Source of the DNA: Siphonodentalium dalli
Taxonomy: Eukaryota; Mollusca; Scaphopoda; Gadilida; Siphonodentaliidae
Assembly: GCA_032622095.1 (NCBI GenBank)
Contig: CP136069.1
Location: 67,543,319 to 67,607,318 of the forward strand
DNA: 64,000 nt
Direction of reading: 5' to 3'
Positions 12,199 through 24,740 of this stretch are shown here, piece by piece; position 1 is the stretch's first letter; every line of letters begins with the position of its first letter. The notes under the pieces were generated by a model. The model did not search any database. It saw nothing but the letters and a program-made list of their open reading frames with translations, and had not been told where the DNA came from. Made by a program: the position numbers and the translations under genes.

Positions 12199-13718
12199 CT
12201 AGATCATGCCATGAATCTCTACTAAAGCCCGTAGAGATCATATTCCAACTGTACAAAACCCGGGAACTTTTTTTAAGTTTTGACAGGGAACCTTATAAAG
12301 TAAAAAAAAATAACATGGGGAATGTACTTCTTTGTTCATACACCTGTGGCTTAATGATTCATTCATCGGTACGTGAATTTCCCAGCTCGATATTACAGAA
12401 TTGCTTTCGCGTTATGTCGCTTAAGCCAAAGAAAAAAGATTGTATGTTTCCGGTAACGGAGCGAAAAAATTAGGGTAGGTACTAGGTAGGGAAATTTTTG
12501 TTTTTAATTTTATTTCGATATTTTTTATCCAGCTGCAGAAATATTGAACTACATCGACCGAAGTTACATAAAATGCCAACCCGTGTTGTGGGGAAAGTAC
12601 TAGTATTACTTGACCAACACAGTGGAAACTGGAAATATACATTAAGGTTGATAAAAAAAATATCAAATTTCATGCTTAGGTATGTTTTTTATTATTCACA
12701 TACATGACATGTAGCACATTTTCATAAATTTGGCTATAAACTTGGTAGGAAATTGATGTCACTAACTTTTTATAAGAATTTTACCAATATTACCGCCATT
12801 ATATATACTGTACTGTACTGTACTTGTATTGTGACGACTACATCCCATTGTCTGGGGGTAGCCAGTACGTCCACCGAGCATGCCTGGTTTTTGGAGTTTT
12901 GTTTTTTTTTGCATGGGTGGTTTGGGGGGGGGGGGGCTAACCCCGGAATTGTCGGAAGGACCGATTGGTCCTCCCCTTAACCCCTCATGGTTTTTGGAGT
13001 CAGTAGCCATACCCCTAACATACATGTATGTGGTGATAACCTCTATACATGTATATATATACACCCAACATGTCTGTTGATAGTGTTCCATAAGTCCCAA
13101 ACAAGACATAAAGCACTGTAAAAAGCAGGCAGGAGATAGTCTGAGATACAATCTCAGGAAATTAAAATTGCAAAATGTATGCCCATCAATCCACAACCCA
13201 TCACACACCTGGGGCCTTTGAGACAGCCGTCAATTCATGGTCACTTTTCACAGGGATATGTTAGAAACCATGTGTTTTGCACACTAAAGGTCATCAATAT
13301 TTATGAGCATTAGTGGTAACAAAACTGTAAATTTTAGAAAATTTGACTTTTTCTCAAAATATCAATAAAAAGTTTATGGTCGGCGGGTTATTTTTAGGGT
13401 CGGTCGATGTTCGGAAACATAGTATCTTTTTACTTTGGCCTTACGACAATAATTTTCGTGACAGGGAATAAAATAAATATTTATCGCGGAATCGGGTCTC
13501 AAAAGTCACGTAAATAATATAATCTCGAGCTGGGAACTTCACTTACAGATGAATAAATCATTAAGCAACAGATATGAACAATGAAGTACAATCCCCGCGT
13601 TACTTTATAAGGTTCCCTGTCAAAACTTAAAAAAACTTCCTGGGAATTGTTAAGGTGGAATATGATCTCTACGGCGTTCTAGCTTTAGTAGATATTCATG
13701 AATCATGGCATGATCTAG
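12199..13718. mobile_element. Non-autonomous element with long terminal inverted repeats
   Basis: CTAGATCATGCCATGA at 12199-12214 is the inverse of 13703-13718. Further pairs follow inward: CGTAGAGATCATATTCCA, then the TTTTGACAGGGAACCTTATA block (12280 and 13607), and on to a degenerate GGCCAAAG...TATGTTTCCG match near 12433 and 13410. The inverted repeats are therefore about 280-320 bp long and imperfect. The interior has no convincing protein. It resembles a foldback or MITE-type DNA element. Confidence 0.65.
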
Positions 13719-13861
13719 ACTAGTCCAACAAATTAGACTTTCGGATTAATTGGAATTTTAATATTTGGACATTTATGGACCATTTAATCCTTCATCGTAA
13801 ATGTCCAAATATTAAAATATGTATTAATCCGAATAGTCTAATTTGTTGGACTAGATCTAGA
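13713..13861. repeat. Perfect-type hairpin abutting the 12.2-kb element
   Basis: GTCCAACAAATTAGAC pairs with GTCTAATTTGTTGGAC, and ATTTTAATATTTGGACATTTA pairs with its inverse, around a centre near 13787. Arms are about 65-70 bp with few mismatches. Its left end overlaps the right end of the larger inverted-repeat element. Confidence 0.75.
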
Positions 13862-14699
13862 CATAAACAATCAGCATCCATCTTACTTCTTCTTACTTGT
13901 GTTGATATGTCGTTTGGGACAAGCGTGTCTCCGTGTATTTATGTATCCTATGTATGTTACTTTCACAAAACTAGCACAAGTAGTATTCACATTCAAATTA
14001 AACAAAGCGGAATGTATATACAAATAGTACAATCCTTGAATTCATGTTGTGATCACAATGTGATCACGATTCACGGTATACCCTATTGAGTCACAATACA
14101 TGATATACATCTGTATTGAGACTCTACTTCCGTACTATCAGTGTCTATCTGAAGCTCATACCTTTTCTATTTACAGGCGATAAAGGACTCCTGGTGCCAG
14201 ATTCTGCTTGGTTCTCTTATTATGGTGACAATAAAGACAAGATTCCACCAAAAGTTCCGAAATCCACACCTTGTTGTGCTAAATAAAAGACATTTATCAT
14301 TTGTCAATTTTGCGCAAACACAATTTAGTTCCTGGTTACGTTCGTTTGACTTTCTGTTCCAGCATGTCAAATTGTTGTCATGCGCAGTGCCATCGTTCAA
14401 ATTGCACCGGATATCGGAGATACTATATACCGAGACCAACCAATAACAAACGCTAACTACCGAGAACAAGTCTAAATGTGATAATTAAGTCATAATAATG
14501 TTTAATTATAGTGAATGTATCAGTCTTAAGTGGATATTATACCATGTTTGACATTTAAAATGACATATATTATGGGTATACCGATAACTTGAAACATCAA
14601 TTGAATTCTTTATTCTCATCACAATGCATACACAAATATAATATAATGCATACATAAATAAACATGTTTAATGATTTGCCCGGAAACCTGAATTATTAT

Positions 14700-14880
14700 G
14701 AATAGCCAGGTTTATTAGATATATATAGAATATATATATTAAATATTAATATAGATTATATCATATTTGTTATATATGGTATATATATTATATATATCAT
14801 ATATATATTATATTATAATATATATAATATAATATACATGTTATATAATATATATTATATAATATATATTATATATATAT

Positions 14881-14918
<38 letters not shown>
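14700..14918. repeat. (TA)n-rich tract, left
   Basis: Nearly pure A/T with long TATATA runs; strongly self-complementary with the tract at 15292-15460. Confidence 0.9.
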
Positions 14919-14919
<1 letters not shown>

Positions 14920-15287
14920 CTAGCAGGTGGACCCGACTTCGTCCGGGCTGTTTCCCCTCTGCTTTTCGGCGAATTGTGCGATTTGACCTTGAATTGTCCA
15001 TTTTGAAGGTCAGGTGGGGTCACGATTTGACCCGTCCAAAACACTGCCCGGACAAAAGTACCCGACAAAAGTACCCATAGAAATCAGTCTGATTTTACCC
15101 GATTTGACCTTGACTTGACCATTTTGAAGGTCAAGGTTAGGTCGGGATTACGTTTGACCCGTCCAAAACAATCCCCGGAAATAAATACCCTTAGGTATCA
15201 AATTTCGTCAAAATCTGTCGGGCAGTTTTCCAGGCCACAGCTAACACACACACATACACGCAGAAGTCCCAACCCAAAATATATAGT
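14919..15287 (+). mobile_element. Pearl-like element, second family
   Basis: It starts ACTAGCAGGTGGACCCGACTT and CGTCCGGGCTGTTT, like the left end of the 2964-6792 family. It ends with GGTATCAAATTTCGTC, CTGTCGGGCAG, an ACACACAC microsatellite and CCAAAATATATAG. The middle has two similar segments, each with 'GATTTGACCTTGA' followed by 'CATTTTGAAGGTCA' (about 14980 and 15100), i.e. an internal duplication. It is inserted in a (TA)n tract. No protein is encoded. Confidence 0.65.
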
Positions 15288-15289
15288 TG

Positions 15290-15337
<48 letters not shown>

Positions 15338-15465
15338 GTATAATATAATATATATATAATATATATATATATATGTCATATGTAAAAACATATATAACAT
15401 ATTTAACATATATAATATATATATAATATGTATAATATATATATATTATATATATATATCTAATA
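15288..15465. repeat. (TA)n-rich tract, right
   Basis: Long TATATA runs flanking the pearl-like element; the counterpart of 14700-14918. Confidence 0.9.
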
Positions 15466-16035
15466 AACCTGGCTATTCATTATAATTCAGGTATCCTGAC
15501 AAATCATTAAATATGTTTATTTATGTATGCATTATATTATATTTGTGTATGCATTAAATGGGTGATGAGAATAAAGAATTTAAATGATGTTTCAAGTTAT
15601 CGGTATACCCATAATATGTCATTTTAAATGTCAAATATGATATAATATCCACTCAAGACTGATACATTCACTATAATTAAACATTATTATGACTTAATTA
15701 TCACATTTAGACTTGTTCTCGGTAGTTAGCGTTTGTTATTGGTTGGTCTCGGTATATAGTATCTCCGATATCCGGTGCAATTTGAACGATGGCACTGCGC
15801 ATGACAACAATTTGACATGCTGGAACAGAAAGTCAAACGAACGTAACCAGGAAATAAATTGTGTTTGCGCAAAATTGACAAATGACAAATGTCTTTTATT
15901 TAGCACAACAAGGTGTGGATTTCGGAACTTTTGGTGGAATCTTGTCTTTATTGTCACCATAAGAAGAGAACCAAGCAGAATCTGGCGCCATGAGTCCTTT
16001 ATCGCCTGTAAATAGAAAAGGTATGAGGGTCAGAT

Positions 16036-18279
16036 ACAAAATGTACACACGCAAGCCGAAACTCAAAAGAGTGTAAATCTTTCGAGTTTCCCCGGAACTA
16101 GATTCACGGTATTCACCGGAAATCTGGCCATTAATTAGAATCAGATAATTTTGAACTAACGCCCGCTAAATCCACGTTGAAAAGACGAAGTCAGAATAAT
16201 TCATCACCGTCACGTCCAAGATGAAGCCTTATTTCATTTCAATTTCAAGGATTTTAATTTTTGTTTTGAGAATTGTCCCGACCTTGTCCTTCACCTTGTT
16301 GGAATAACCGGAAATGTGTTTTGATTTTTTTTTCCCGGTCTTCGCTAATGACAACTGTTGTTAAGCTTTGGAGTTGGAACAGAGACTGCTGAGAATTGAT
16401 AAATTAGACGCATTTTTGCGATTAAAACCATTCAGTTGATGGCACCTATGATCTAGTTATCTTGCCAAGATAACTTTCAGTTAATCAGTCATTGAAACAT
16501 GAACGGCAATAACAAAGACTCAGAGTTTGAAACTGTCAGTTTCAAACACAAACTTGACCGTCACCAAGTCAGACTCAAACAACGGAAGTCTCAAATTACA
16601 GTAAAAGTGTTTTGGTGACATTTTTCGGTCCGAAACAATATATGAAGTACAATTTTTTAATTTAGATCACTCACCTTCTATGTATATAGTTTTCATCTCA
16701 TCCTTTTGTTGTGTGATAATAGGTAATTTGTGGAAATACTAACGCCGAGGTGGTGAGTTCTGTATTTGAACTACAAGGCTTAACAACAACCATGTCTATG
16801 CAACGTCAAATCTGATTGGTTAAGATAGACAATCTGACTAATAGGAAAATCGATTTTATTGCGCCTTTCATTTAAGAGAGCGCCACTTTACGTTACGTTA
16901 AGCGCGTGCTCTGATACTATTCTCAGGTAACGTGAACTATATATAGAACACAATAATACAGCTTCATAGGTATACGGATCTCATGCGCGTTACCGTCATG
17001 AAAACTTTCAGATTCGCGAAATCTGATTAAGTTTTCCATAATCACACCGGTCACCCGCGTATCACCAACACGGAGGAGTACCTATTGTCACGGAAATCCG
17101 GTCGTCTAGTCAATGTTTTGGTGTCAAGAAAATGTGAGTTTATTTATTTATATGCATTTTATTTATAACTATTTCCGGTTTAATATTACGAAAATAAATC
17201 CATTCCAATATTCGTTGTGTGGATAATGTGATATGTCTGCTTTGTTGGAATAATCTCGTTATGTTCAGTGACAGATACAACGAAAACGGAAATTACAGTA
17301 TTAATCGCTCGTTTTTACTAATAACAACTGGCGCCGAACGGATCAAAATTAACATAATATATTATATAATGTGTGCCCCACAAAACATGGTGTTAGCAGC
17401 TTCATCTGATGCATAATTCTCACCAAACAGCCTCTTCAAAAAACGTCGATTGTAAAAAAAATGTACCAACAACTCGGTGAGAAGTACCGGTTGTTGCGGT
17501 GAGCAATACGTTTTGAGTACCAACTGACTCGGTGTTAAAGTTTCCCAAAATTGGAATGTTTTCTTGAATTTAGGACACGGCGGACAGAATATAACCCTGG
17601 AATATAGCATGTCATACAACGGTCTATGAAATTTGATGGAACTGATGGGTTTTCAACTGATTTGGCACATCTGGCCAGGAATATATTTTATGCAAGTTAA
17701 CGTTATTTTTCCATATTTTTTTCCAGAAATGAGATTGCAGATCATGTCCAGCGACTGTTCGAGTGTCACCGCTGGCGACTCTTTTTTTAACACATTGAGT
17801 GGCAGTCGAACACGCCATAATATACCATAAAAATGAAGAACTAGAGAACGTCAAATTGGCATTAGATCACACAACCGGACACAACGGATACCAGCGTATA
17901 ACACACCCTGGATTATTACCATCTGAAATTTCACAAAGTAGTAGTGAAATGTTTGTGTCCGTGGACGACAGAATAACGCTGTGAGAATACCATCCAGCTA
18001 CATTAAAGAAAAGAAAAATATCCGTATATAATGACCATAGCTATACCACCACCAATACCGAAGACGACTCAGCAAATACCATCAACACCACAGTGATCAA
18101 CAATAATGGCGATAACAAACAAGGCAACACCACCACCACCCACAACAACAACACCAGAGCCTCGGGATTCCAGAGAAATTCTCAGCTCGGATCCAGCATG
18201 TGTTATCACATCAACCACATCGAGTTGGAGCTTGTACAATGTACATATACCACAAACTTTCAATCTTTGAGTTAATTTT
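16036..18279. other. Spacer with a possible LTR primer-binding-like site
   Basis: No recognisable gene. CTGGCGCCGAACGG at 17328-17341, preceded by ATAACAA, resembles the primer-binding site found just after the LTR of Ty3/gypsy-type elements, and a TATATATAGAAC box lies near 16937. No second LTR, gag or pol is visible, so at most this is a solo-LTR remnant. 18045-18160 is ACC/AAC-rich low-complexity DNA. Confidence 0.3.
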
Positions 18280-18460
18280 CAACGTTACACCCATATGGTT
18301 GGCCATTTCAACTAATTGACATTTCAGTCCAAAACATATCTGATATATAGGGCTACAAATCGACCAGTGTACAATTTCCAAGTTAAGTGGTGGCATGCAG
18401 GCATGACATTTCCAACTATTGGCCATTTTGGCAAACATTGGCGGAGTAGACACTCAAATT
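18280..18460. repeat. Dispersed repeat, TTTCCAAC family (fragment)
   Basis: GGTTGGCCATTTCAACTAAT, ACATTTCAGTCCAAAACAT and GACATTTCCAACTATTGGCC follow the word order of the 36.6-kb copies, but the copy is short and diverged. Confidence 0.4.
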
Positions 18461-19609
18461 CCTTAACCCATGTTCCACAATAAACAGTTATCAATCAGGG
18501 GGGGGGGGCGGAAAAAAACTGCGGGACACAACGTACCGGGGGGTGGGGGGGGGGGGGTACCTAGGCGTAAAAAATTTACACCTAAATTTTGTCCTTATTC
18601 ATTTAGGGGGGGGGGGGTTGTCGGAAAAAATTTGCATGTAATTTTTTTCCAAATATGTATTTTCAGATTCACAACTTCAATTTTCTCTCATTTTATAGAA
18701 TATGGATTAACCTTAATATCCAAATCATATATACATGAGTAGTACAATCCACCTGAAACAATTTTGGATAACCACTGTCTTGGTTTACATGTGATATTGA
18801 CCCCATTAACCCTCTTAATAATGCCGACTATGTCAGTGTCTACCAGTCGAATGCAGAATTCTACCCTGCGATCGCTTATCTGGCAAATGTTTACTGCAGA
18901 ACTATCCCATGTATTAAACAATTTCTCCTCCAATGGTATCAGAAAACAGTTATATGCTGGTATCTCACTCATCTCATTTGCATCTTTTTCAAAGTCGAGG
19001 TAATGACTAGTTGTCATTTTTTAAAGTGCATACAAAGCGTTGCGATCACCAATATACATGTTTGTACATGTCATGACATCACGAGGTACAAATCTGCGTT
19101 CTACTGGTAGACAATGACCATTTTAGTCATAAAAATCTAAACTAAGTTACCAAGCACCTTCTCGTGAATTGTATGCTCCGGTGTTTTTTTCGGTTTCCGG
19201 TCAAACCGAGTTGTTGTCCGGCTGGGGTAAATTTTATTTTTCTGGGGGGGGGGGGGAAATGGTCAGTGGAAAAAACTGCAGTTTTTGCTGTTTTGGGGGG
19301 GCCCAACCGAAGAAAACAGTTTTTTCCACCCTGTGTCTGCAGTTTTTTTCCGCCCCCCCCCCCTGTATCAATGAATATTAAACCCATAATGATAACCAAC
19401 TTCTCCCTGTTAACTCTCGATACTGAACGCGTCGACAATCGGAAATTTTATTAATGACACAACGTTTGTTGGAAACGTTACACCAAGTATATAATAGGTT
19501 GAAATTGTTTCCATTGTTTGATTTTCCAAACAGTAATTAAGGGGGATATGTTGTTTTCAGAAGAACGAAAGCATATTCATTTTATAATTTTGGTCTGAAA
19601 TGGCCATCA
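18461..19609. other. Spacer with homopolymer G/C runs
   Basis: It carries runs of G at 18497, 18540 and 18606, a G-run at 19244 and a C-run near 19352. Short frames on both strands have no recognisable motif. Confidence 0.4.
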
Positions 19610-19805
19610 GTTGAACATATTCCAACCTTAGTTGAAAATGTCCAACAGTTGATGAGTTTGAATGCCAGTTGGAAATTTCCAACCAAGGTTGATGCAATGG
19701 TATGTCAACTCTATGGATTTGGTCTGGTTGTTTGTGGATATGTGCAGTTGGAAATTTAAAAGTGGAAACTCCCCCAACGGGGATCTGTAGCCACGTCCCC
19801 TGACC
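19610..19805 (-). repeat. Dispersed repeat, TTTCCAAC family (fragment)
   Basis: It contains ATTCCAACCTTAGTTGAAAA, CAGTTGGAAATTTCCAACCA and CAGTTGGAAATTTAAAAGTG. This is the same vocabulary as the 36.6-kb and 38.6-kb copies, here at a diverged locus. Confidence 0.45.
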
Positions 19806-19815
19806 CATACGTGTG

Positions 19816-20117
19816 TTAGTAGTATGCAACCAATACCCAGGTTTTTACAACAAACGAATTTGGAAGACATTGCTTTATTGTGAACACGTAATGCTTTGTC
19901 TTCTGTCCGTGTTTTGCAAGGCCAGTATTGTACTTGTAAACCCTGCCACATTCACAACTGAATGTGGTCCCACCGTGTACGGCAATTATGTGAACTCTTA
20001 AATTGTTTGCGACAGAGTAACACAGCGTACATTCTGAGCATGAGCAGCCAGAGTTTCCACCGCATGCTTTTGCATGACGTTGCGGGTACCCTTTAGCGGT
20101 AAAGTTTTCCCGCGCGA
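19816..20117 (-). pseudogene. C2H2 zinc-finger coding fragment
   Basis: On the minus strand an open frame of about 100 codons between stops, ending at a TAA at 19816-19818, reads CSEC-x12-H-x4-H (CSECTLCYSVANNLRVH then IIAVH). That is a canonical C2H2 spacing. It is followed by FSCECGRVYKYNTGLAKH and then TKH, a second finger with only one residue between its first cysteines. No ATG, upstream exon or neighbour supports an intact gene. It may be an exon of a lost gene or part of a transposon-encoded finger protein; which one is unknown. Confidence 0.4.
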
Positions 20118-22899
20118 CTTACTTTTATATGGACATGAGCCAGTTTGTATATTCACGTGTGTCTGGAACGCCGTATTCTTGTGAAATGATTTTGTTCTTA
20201 ATGACAAACCCCTGAGATTCAAAATAGTATTTCGGAGTCGCCAGACAAATGTGTGGAGCTTCTGCCACCATTCATTAATCAATATCTTGTTGTTGTTGTT
20301 TTTGTTGTTTTCGTTGAAGTGTTACCCGGACAGAGAAACAAACAGACTTTTAAATCAGGAAAACACTTTGGACGTTTGAAAAGTATCCGCACCAGTGGGT
20401 ACTTCAACCGCGACAATAGGTACTTTCACAAGAAATTACACCGATTTGTTGATACTCATAAAATTATCGACAACAATTATTTAAATCCTTAATTTGGCGT
20501 TTTGTATGATTTTAACACACGAAAAGGACTTTGTCCTATCATAAGTAATGTACATCTTTCCGGCTAGCTTCAGGATCACATGGACAATTGAACACGGTTG
20601 TGATTATATCAATATTTAGTCAGAATTATTTCCTCAAGACTGTAAATTTTTCCAAATAATCATTTCAAATCATTAGAAAAGTCACGATTTAAATGGGCCA
20701 GATAATTTCTATCAACGAGTGATAATCCATCTACTTAATATGTGGTTAATTGTTCTTCTGGTATATCGATTAACCGTCATTTTAGCGATTTAGCTAATTT
20801 ATCCCACATTATGTGGCTAAACATTTTAAAAAGTGGGCTAACAATATTGCACAAGTGGTTAAAAAATGGCTACAAAGAATTTTGGACCAGGGTGAACACT
20901 AACTTCAAATGCATCTCAAACACACCAGGAACTAAATGAGAATATGACTAAGACTTCAGAAACACTGCTGGGATGTGTCAAAAAAATGTCTTATTATATA
21001 TTACTTACGTTTTGTATTGTTTGAAACAAATATGAATGTCTGAAATACGTGAGGTGACTTGCAATATTGTCTTAAATTACCACACCCCGTGTGCATTTAT
21101 CACTGTATACCAGGGTACCAATCCCCAATGTACCGACTACTAATTTTCTGGTACACCTGTATTTATGTATACCAATATCAATACCAAATCATCCTGATAT
21201 TCCCGGTATCTCCCGGAACATTCTACAAGTTGTATGATAATTTTCAAGTGATGTGCCTATATGGTCGGAACAATTGATTTTTAGGTTTGCTTTAAAACAC
21301 CATAAAAATGTCTCAAGTCACACGGATTTATGGTACTCCAGGTTCATGATATTGTCTTTGGTGACCTACAGTTGACATCAAGCTCAGTCATACTTCGCAA
21401 TTTCATTTAAATTGTGTTCACAATATAACACAAAAGAGCTAAAATATAATTGTTATGTGCAGATTATTTGCACAAATTCTTTGAAAGAAGGACGGGTATC
21501 TGGAAATCATTTTTGAATTTAAAATATTAGGAGCGGGTACCTGAATATATGTGGAAACAAACTCGTAAAATAGTGGGAAAACGTGGCGGTCACAACAGTG
21601 GCCATAATTTAAAACTAGTCGTGTCCAATAATTTTAAGAAACACTCATCTGAGCCATAATTATATGGAATTACTTTCGCCTAGAAATGTCCACAATTTAA
21701 GATACGATGTGGCTAAAGAGCAGTATACCGTTTGGCCGGACGCACTAAAGAGCGGTACCTATAACGTCATGTTGGCGCATTGCATTTTAAATTCATATAG
21801 GTTGAAGTATGAGAAAATACCCAGCTCAGAATATTTCCTGGCCAGTTTATTCGCCAGCTGAAAATGCATTGATATGCCTAGACCATATGGTTACAATTTG
21901 ACATAAATTCACATTGTGAAGAGCGTTTCGTGTTATTACTGTTAATAATACCCGAGGCTGACATGGCGATATACTACTATACAGTATCAGGGACTGTTCC
22001 AGGGTTTGGTCAACCTTGAGGAGGGTATACGGGTGGGTGCGTTTGGCACTAAAGTGCGGTATACCACCCCCATGATTTAACTTCACCTCAATCATTTTCT
22101 TCCTGATTAGGCCCTTAAATTTTAAGGAATGTTAACACGAAAACAAAACTATTCTCTCAATCTTCCGCTTTTAGTCATCTGGGTCAACAATATGTGACAG
22201 TTCGGGTTATGGTGTGTTATATTGGGGTATGAAACGCATGACATGATCGGCTGTTGACCAATCACCGAACATGCTTTAGTATAACACACTTATATACTTA
22301 TCTGATACTGAAATAAGCCCAAAGTGGACTTATACCAGTTATTCCGTTTTATGGCGCGGGCCAAAGTGAAAAACACATTACAAAAATCGTACATCAGGTA
22401 AATCGATTTAGGTTCATATATAGCGTAATTCAGTTCAAAATAATGGCTTATTTGCGTTTTTGAAATATGTTCAATATGAGTTTATTTTCAGACGAACAGG
22501 CTGTTTCGTTAAACTTTAATATAAGCTATTTAACCTTAAAACTAGATTGATATATTTAAGATTCAACAGCAAAGTTGCGGCTTCACCCATAATAAAAATG
22601 TAGGTCTAGTAGAGTTGTGCCTATTGTCACATTGATGCATGATATGAGTTATATATTTCATCAGAAATCAATTGTTGCCTGTGCTGCAGAAACATTAAGC
22701 TGAGAATATCTTAAATGTCCACGATTTACAATAGAAGCCTATTCTAACCTTTATTTGAGCTGGTTTTTTATCAACGAGTGCCTATATGAGACTCTCACTT
22801 GTCAAAATATGGGTTCGCTTGTTTCACCGGAAAATCAGAAAATGAAGCACCATGAGAGTACATTGGACATAAGCCACTAGAGATGTCAGGTCTGATATA
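20118..22899. other. Spacer with one dispersed-repeat segment
   Basis: No gene recognised. About 22310-22380 (GTGGACTTATACCAGTTATT, then TTTTATGGCGCGGGCCAAAG) matches 43020-43080 in order and spacing, so it is one copy of a dispersed repeat. Confidence 0.4.
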
Positions 22900-23066
22900 G
22901 ATAGAACCGCATGGGTGTCTGAATTTAGACGAAATTATCGCACGAGATTTGTTGGCGGAGCGATACATCGAGTGCGGGACGCGCAATCCCACACGAGAGG
23001 TATCGCGTTCTGCCAACAAATCGAGTGCGATAATTTCGTCTAGATTCAGACACTCATGCGGTTCTA
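22900..23066. repeat. Hairpin MITE-like element
   Basis: GATAGAACCGCATGGGTGTC pairs with the inverse at 23047-23066, followed inward by GACGAAATTATCGCAC and GATTTGTTGGC with their inverses. Arms are ~70 bp with few mismatches and the loop is about 25 bp. Confidence 0.75.
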
Positions 23067-23465
23067 TTTTTATTACATATCTACGTATCATAGTAAGTTG
23101 ACTCACAATCGTACATCTCCGGTACAGAAAATGTGAATTTAATTGAGTTTTAACGGAATTTTAGGGTTAACGCAACAATCAGACAGGGAGCCCTTCTATC
23201 CGCGAGTGAACTTGACCCATCTTGACCCGCGCAAAGGTGTTAATTGGGTTGTCGCCCTTGCGTTGAAAAGTTGAAAAAGTTAAAATAGTAATGGCGAAAG
23301 TCAGTCTAACAACACTGGATGAAATAGTTCCGTCGACAGATTGCACTAGTGCGATTTTGAGAATTATCACACGCCTGGAACGTCGTGCGATCATGCGAAT
23401 TACGTTGATAGATATGTAATAAAATATGGTGACGGACATGTGCAGAATGAAGTCAGAATGAGGGG
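23067..23465. other. Spacer without recognisable gene
   Basis: Short frames only; no motif seen. Confidence 0.35.
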
Positions 23466-23752
23466 GCTAGCATCACTAAATTCACCTTCTGTATGGGGAC
23501 CCCATTCTGCTCATGCCTCATCTTCTTTGGAAACAATGTTTATTGTCAAATCAACTTCAGAAACAACTTTTTTTTAGTTGAGTTTATCTACATTCACAAA
23601 TTTGCAGATAATACATTGCATAATCGAGGTTCCCAATGGGTGCACTTCACAATATTCACCATCTGGGAACATAGATCTGAGTCTAGGTCACCAATAGCAA
23701 ATGAGGCCATGCAGAATGAGGTCCCCGGAGGATGAATTTGGTGATGCTAGCA
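23466..23752. mobile_element. MITE with ~55-bp terminal inverted repeats
   Basis: GCTAGCATCACTAAATTCAC at the left end corresponds to the inverse of ATTTGGTGATGCTAGC at the right. GGGGACCCCATTCTGC and GCCTCAT match inverted counterparts near 23700-23730. The outermost GCTAGC is itself palindromic. The interior is non-coding. Confidence 0.7.
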
Positions 23753-24230
23753 TCAAGTCTGAAAGGTGTAAATTGTTCGTTAAGTGTTCTCCAAACAATT
23801 TCACGTGCATGATCGTTTGACAGATTTCGTCATCAAGACACAATTATGATAAGTAGAATCAGCCTGGAGATTGATAGAAAGTTAATGTACCGACCGTATA
23901 TATGCCTATTTACAGAACCTGATAATATAAACTTGACCCAATACTCATTTCTGTCAACAATAGTGTCTAAATACATTTTTCTGAAAGAAAATGACCCATG
24001 TGGCCGTTTTTATATAGTGTAACGACACCATAGAGGACAGTTTAATATTGCCGTATATTTGACTTCGCTCATGCCAATAACTGATATGTACCCCTGTACC
24101 AACCCGGACGTACCCCTGTACCAACCCGGATGCCTAAATTTAATTGCCACCATTGATTTTCTTTTCTTATTATTCCGACCAACTTTTAAGCAATGTTAGC
24201 TTAAACAGACTCCCACATAAAAATGTTACA
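23753..24230. other. Spacer with a short direct repeat
   Basis: TACCCCTGTACCAACCCGGA occurs twice in tandem near 24090-24130. Nothing else is recognised. Confidence 0.5.
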
Positions 24231-24541
24231 TGTTAATTAAAGGGGTACTGTACACTAAATCCGGCCATTTATGGGACCATCTCCTTTTATACTCAACAGA
24301 ATATATGCAACACATGGATGGATTTGAGCCATGGATTAGTGCCAAATACACTCATTTACTTCATGAACGTTGCAAACAACATGATAATTATAACGAAAAT
24401 GAATTTATGACTGAAGTCACAAAATGTATTTTGCACTAATACATGGCTCAAATTAACTCATTTGTTGCATGTATTCTGTTGAGTATAAAAGGAGATGGTC
24501 CCATAAATGACCGGATTTAGTGTACAGTACCCCTTTAACAT
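24231..24541. mobile_element. Foldback MITE with arms of ~150 bp
   Basis: AAAGGGGTACTGTACACTAA at 24239 pairs with the inverse near 24517-24536. The pairing continues inward through CCATCTCCTTTTATACTCAA and AATATATGCAACACATGG-type blocks, then GAGCCATG-ATTAGTGC against GCACTAATACATGGCTC. Almost the whole element can fold on itself. The 69-codon frame inside is a by-product. Confidence 0.75.
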
Positions 24542-24740
24542 GTTGTTTTGGGTGATAAATCAGGTAAAAAACGTGCATTATAAATCATGTTAAATAATGG
24601 TGGTATGCCCTAACATTTATAAAAACATAACATGTTATCTACAACATGTTGTTTGGGGGTAAATGTTGCAACATGATATATCATGTTATGATCATGATAT
24701 ATGATATATCGTGGTAAATCATGTTAAAAACATGGTTGTG
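24542..24740. repeat. ACATGTT-rich local repeats
   Basis: Repeated AACATGTTGTTT(T)GGG and AATCATGTTA words with the palindromic cores ACATGT and ATGATCAT. Short degenerate tandem structure beside the MITE. Confidence 0.5.

Larger units (their letters stand above)
14146..16035. mobile_element. 1.9-kb inverted duplication with AT-rich centre
   Basis: The left arm (14146 to about 14735) and right arm (about 15450 to 16035) are near-identical reverse complements about an axis at 15091. Each arm keeps a 100-codon frame free of stops on the inward strand, differing by a few residues, but it lacks an ATG start and I do not call it a gene. The centre is (TA)n with a pearl-like element inside. Either a long-TIR DNA element or an inverted segmental duplication would explain it. 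Confidence 0.75.

Noticed and set aside
14167-16015. 100-codon frames in both arms of the 14.1-16.0-kb inverted repeat as a gene
   Set aside because: No ATG start and no motif; presence in both arms follows from the inverted duplication.
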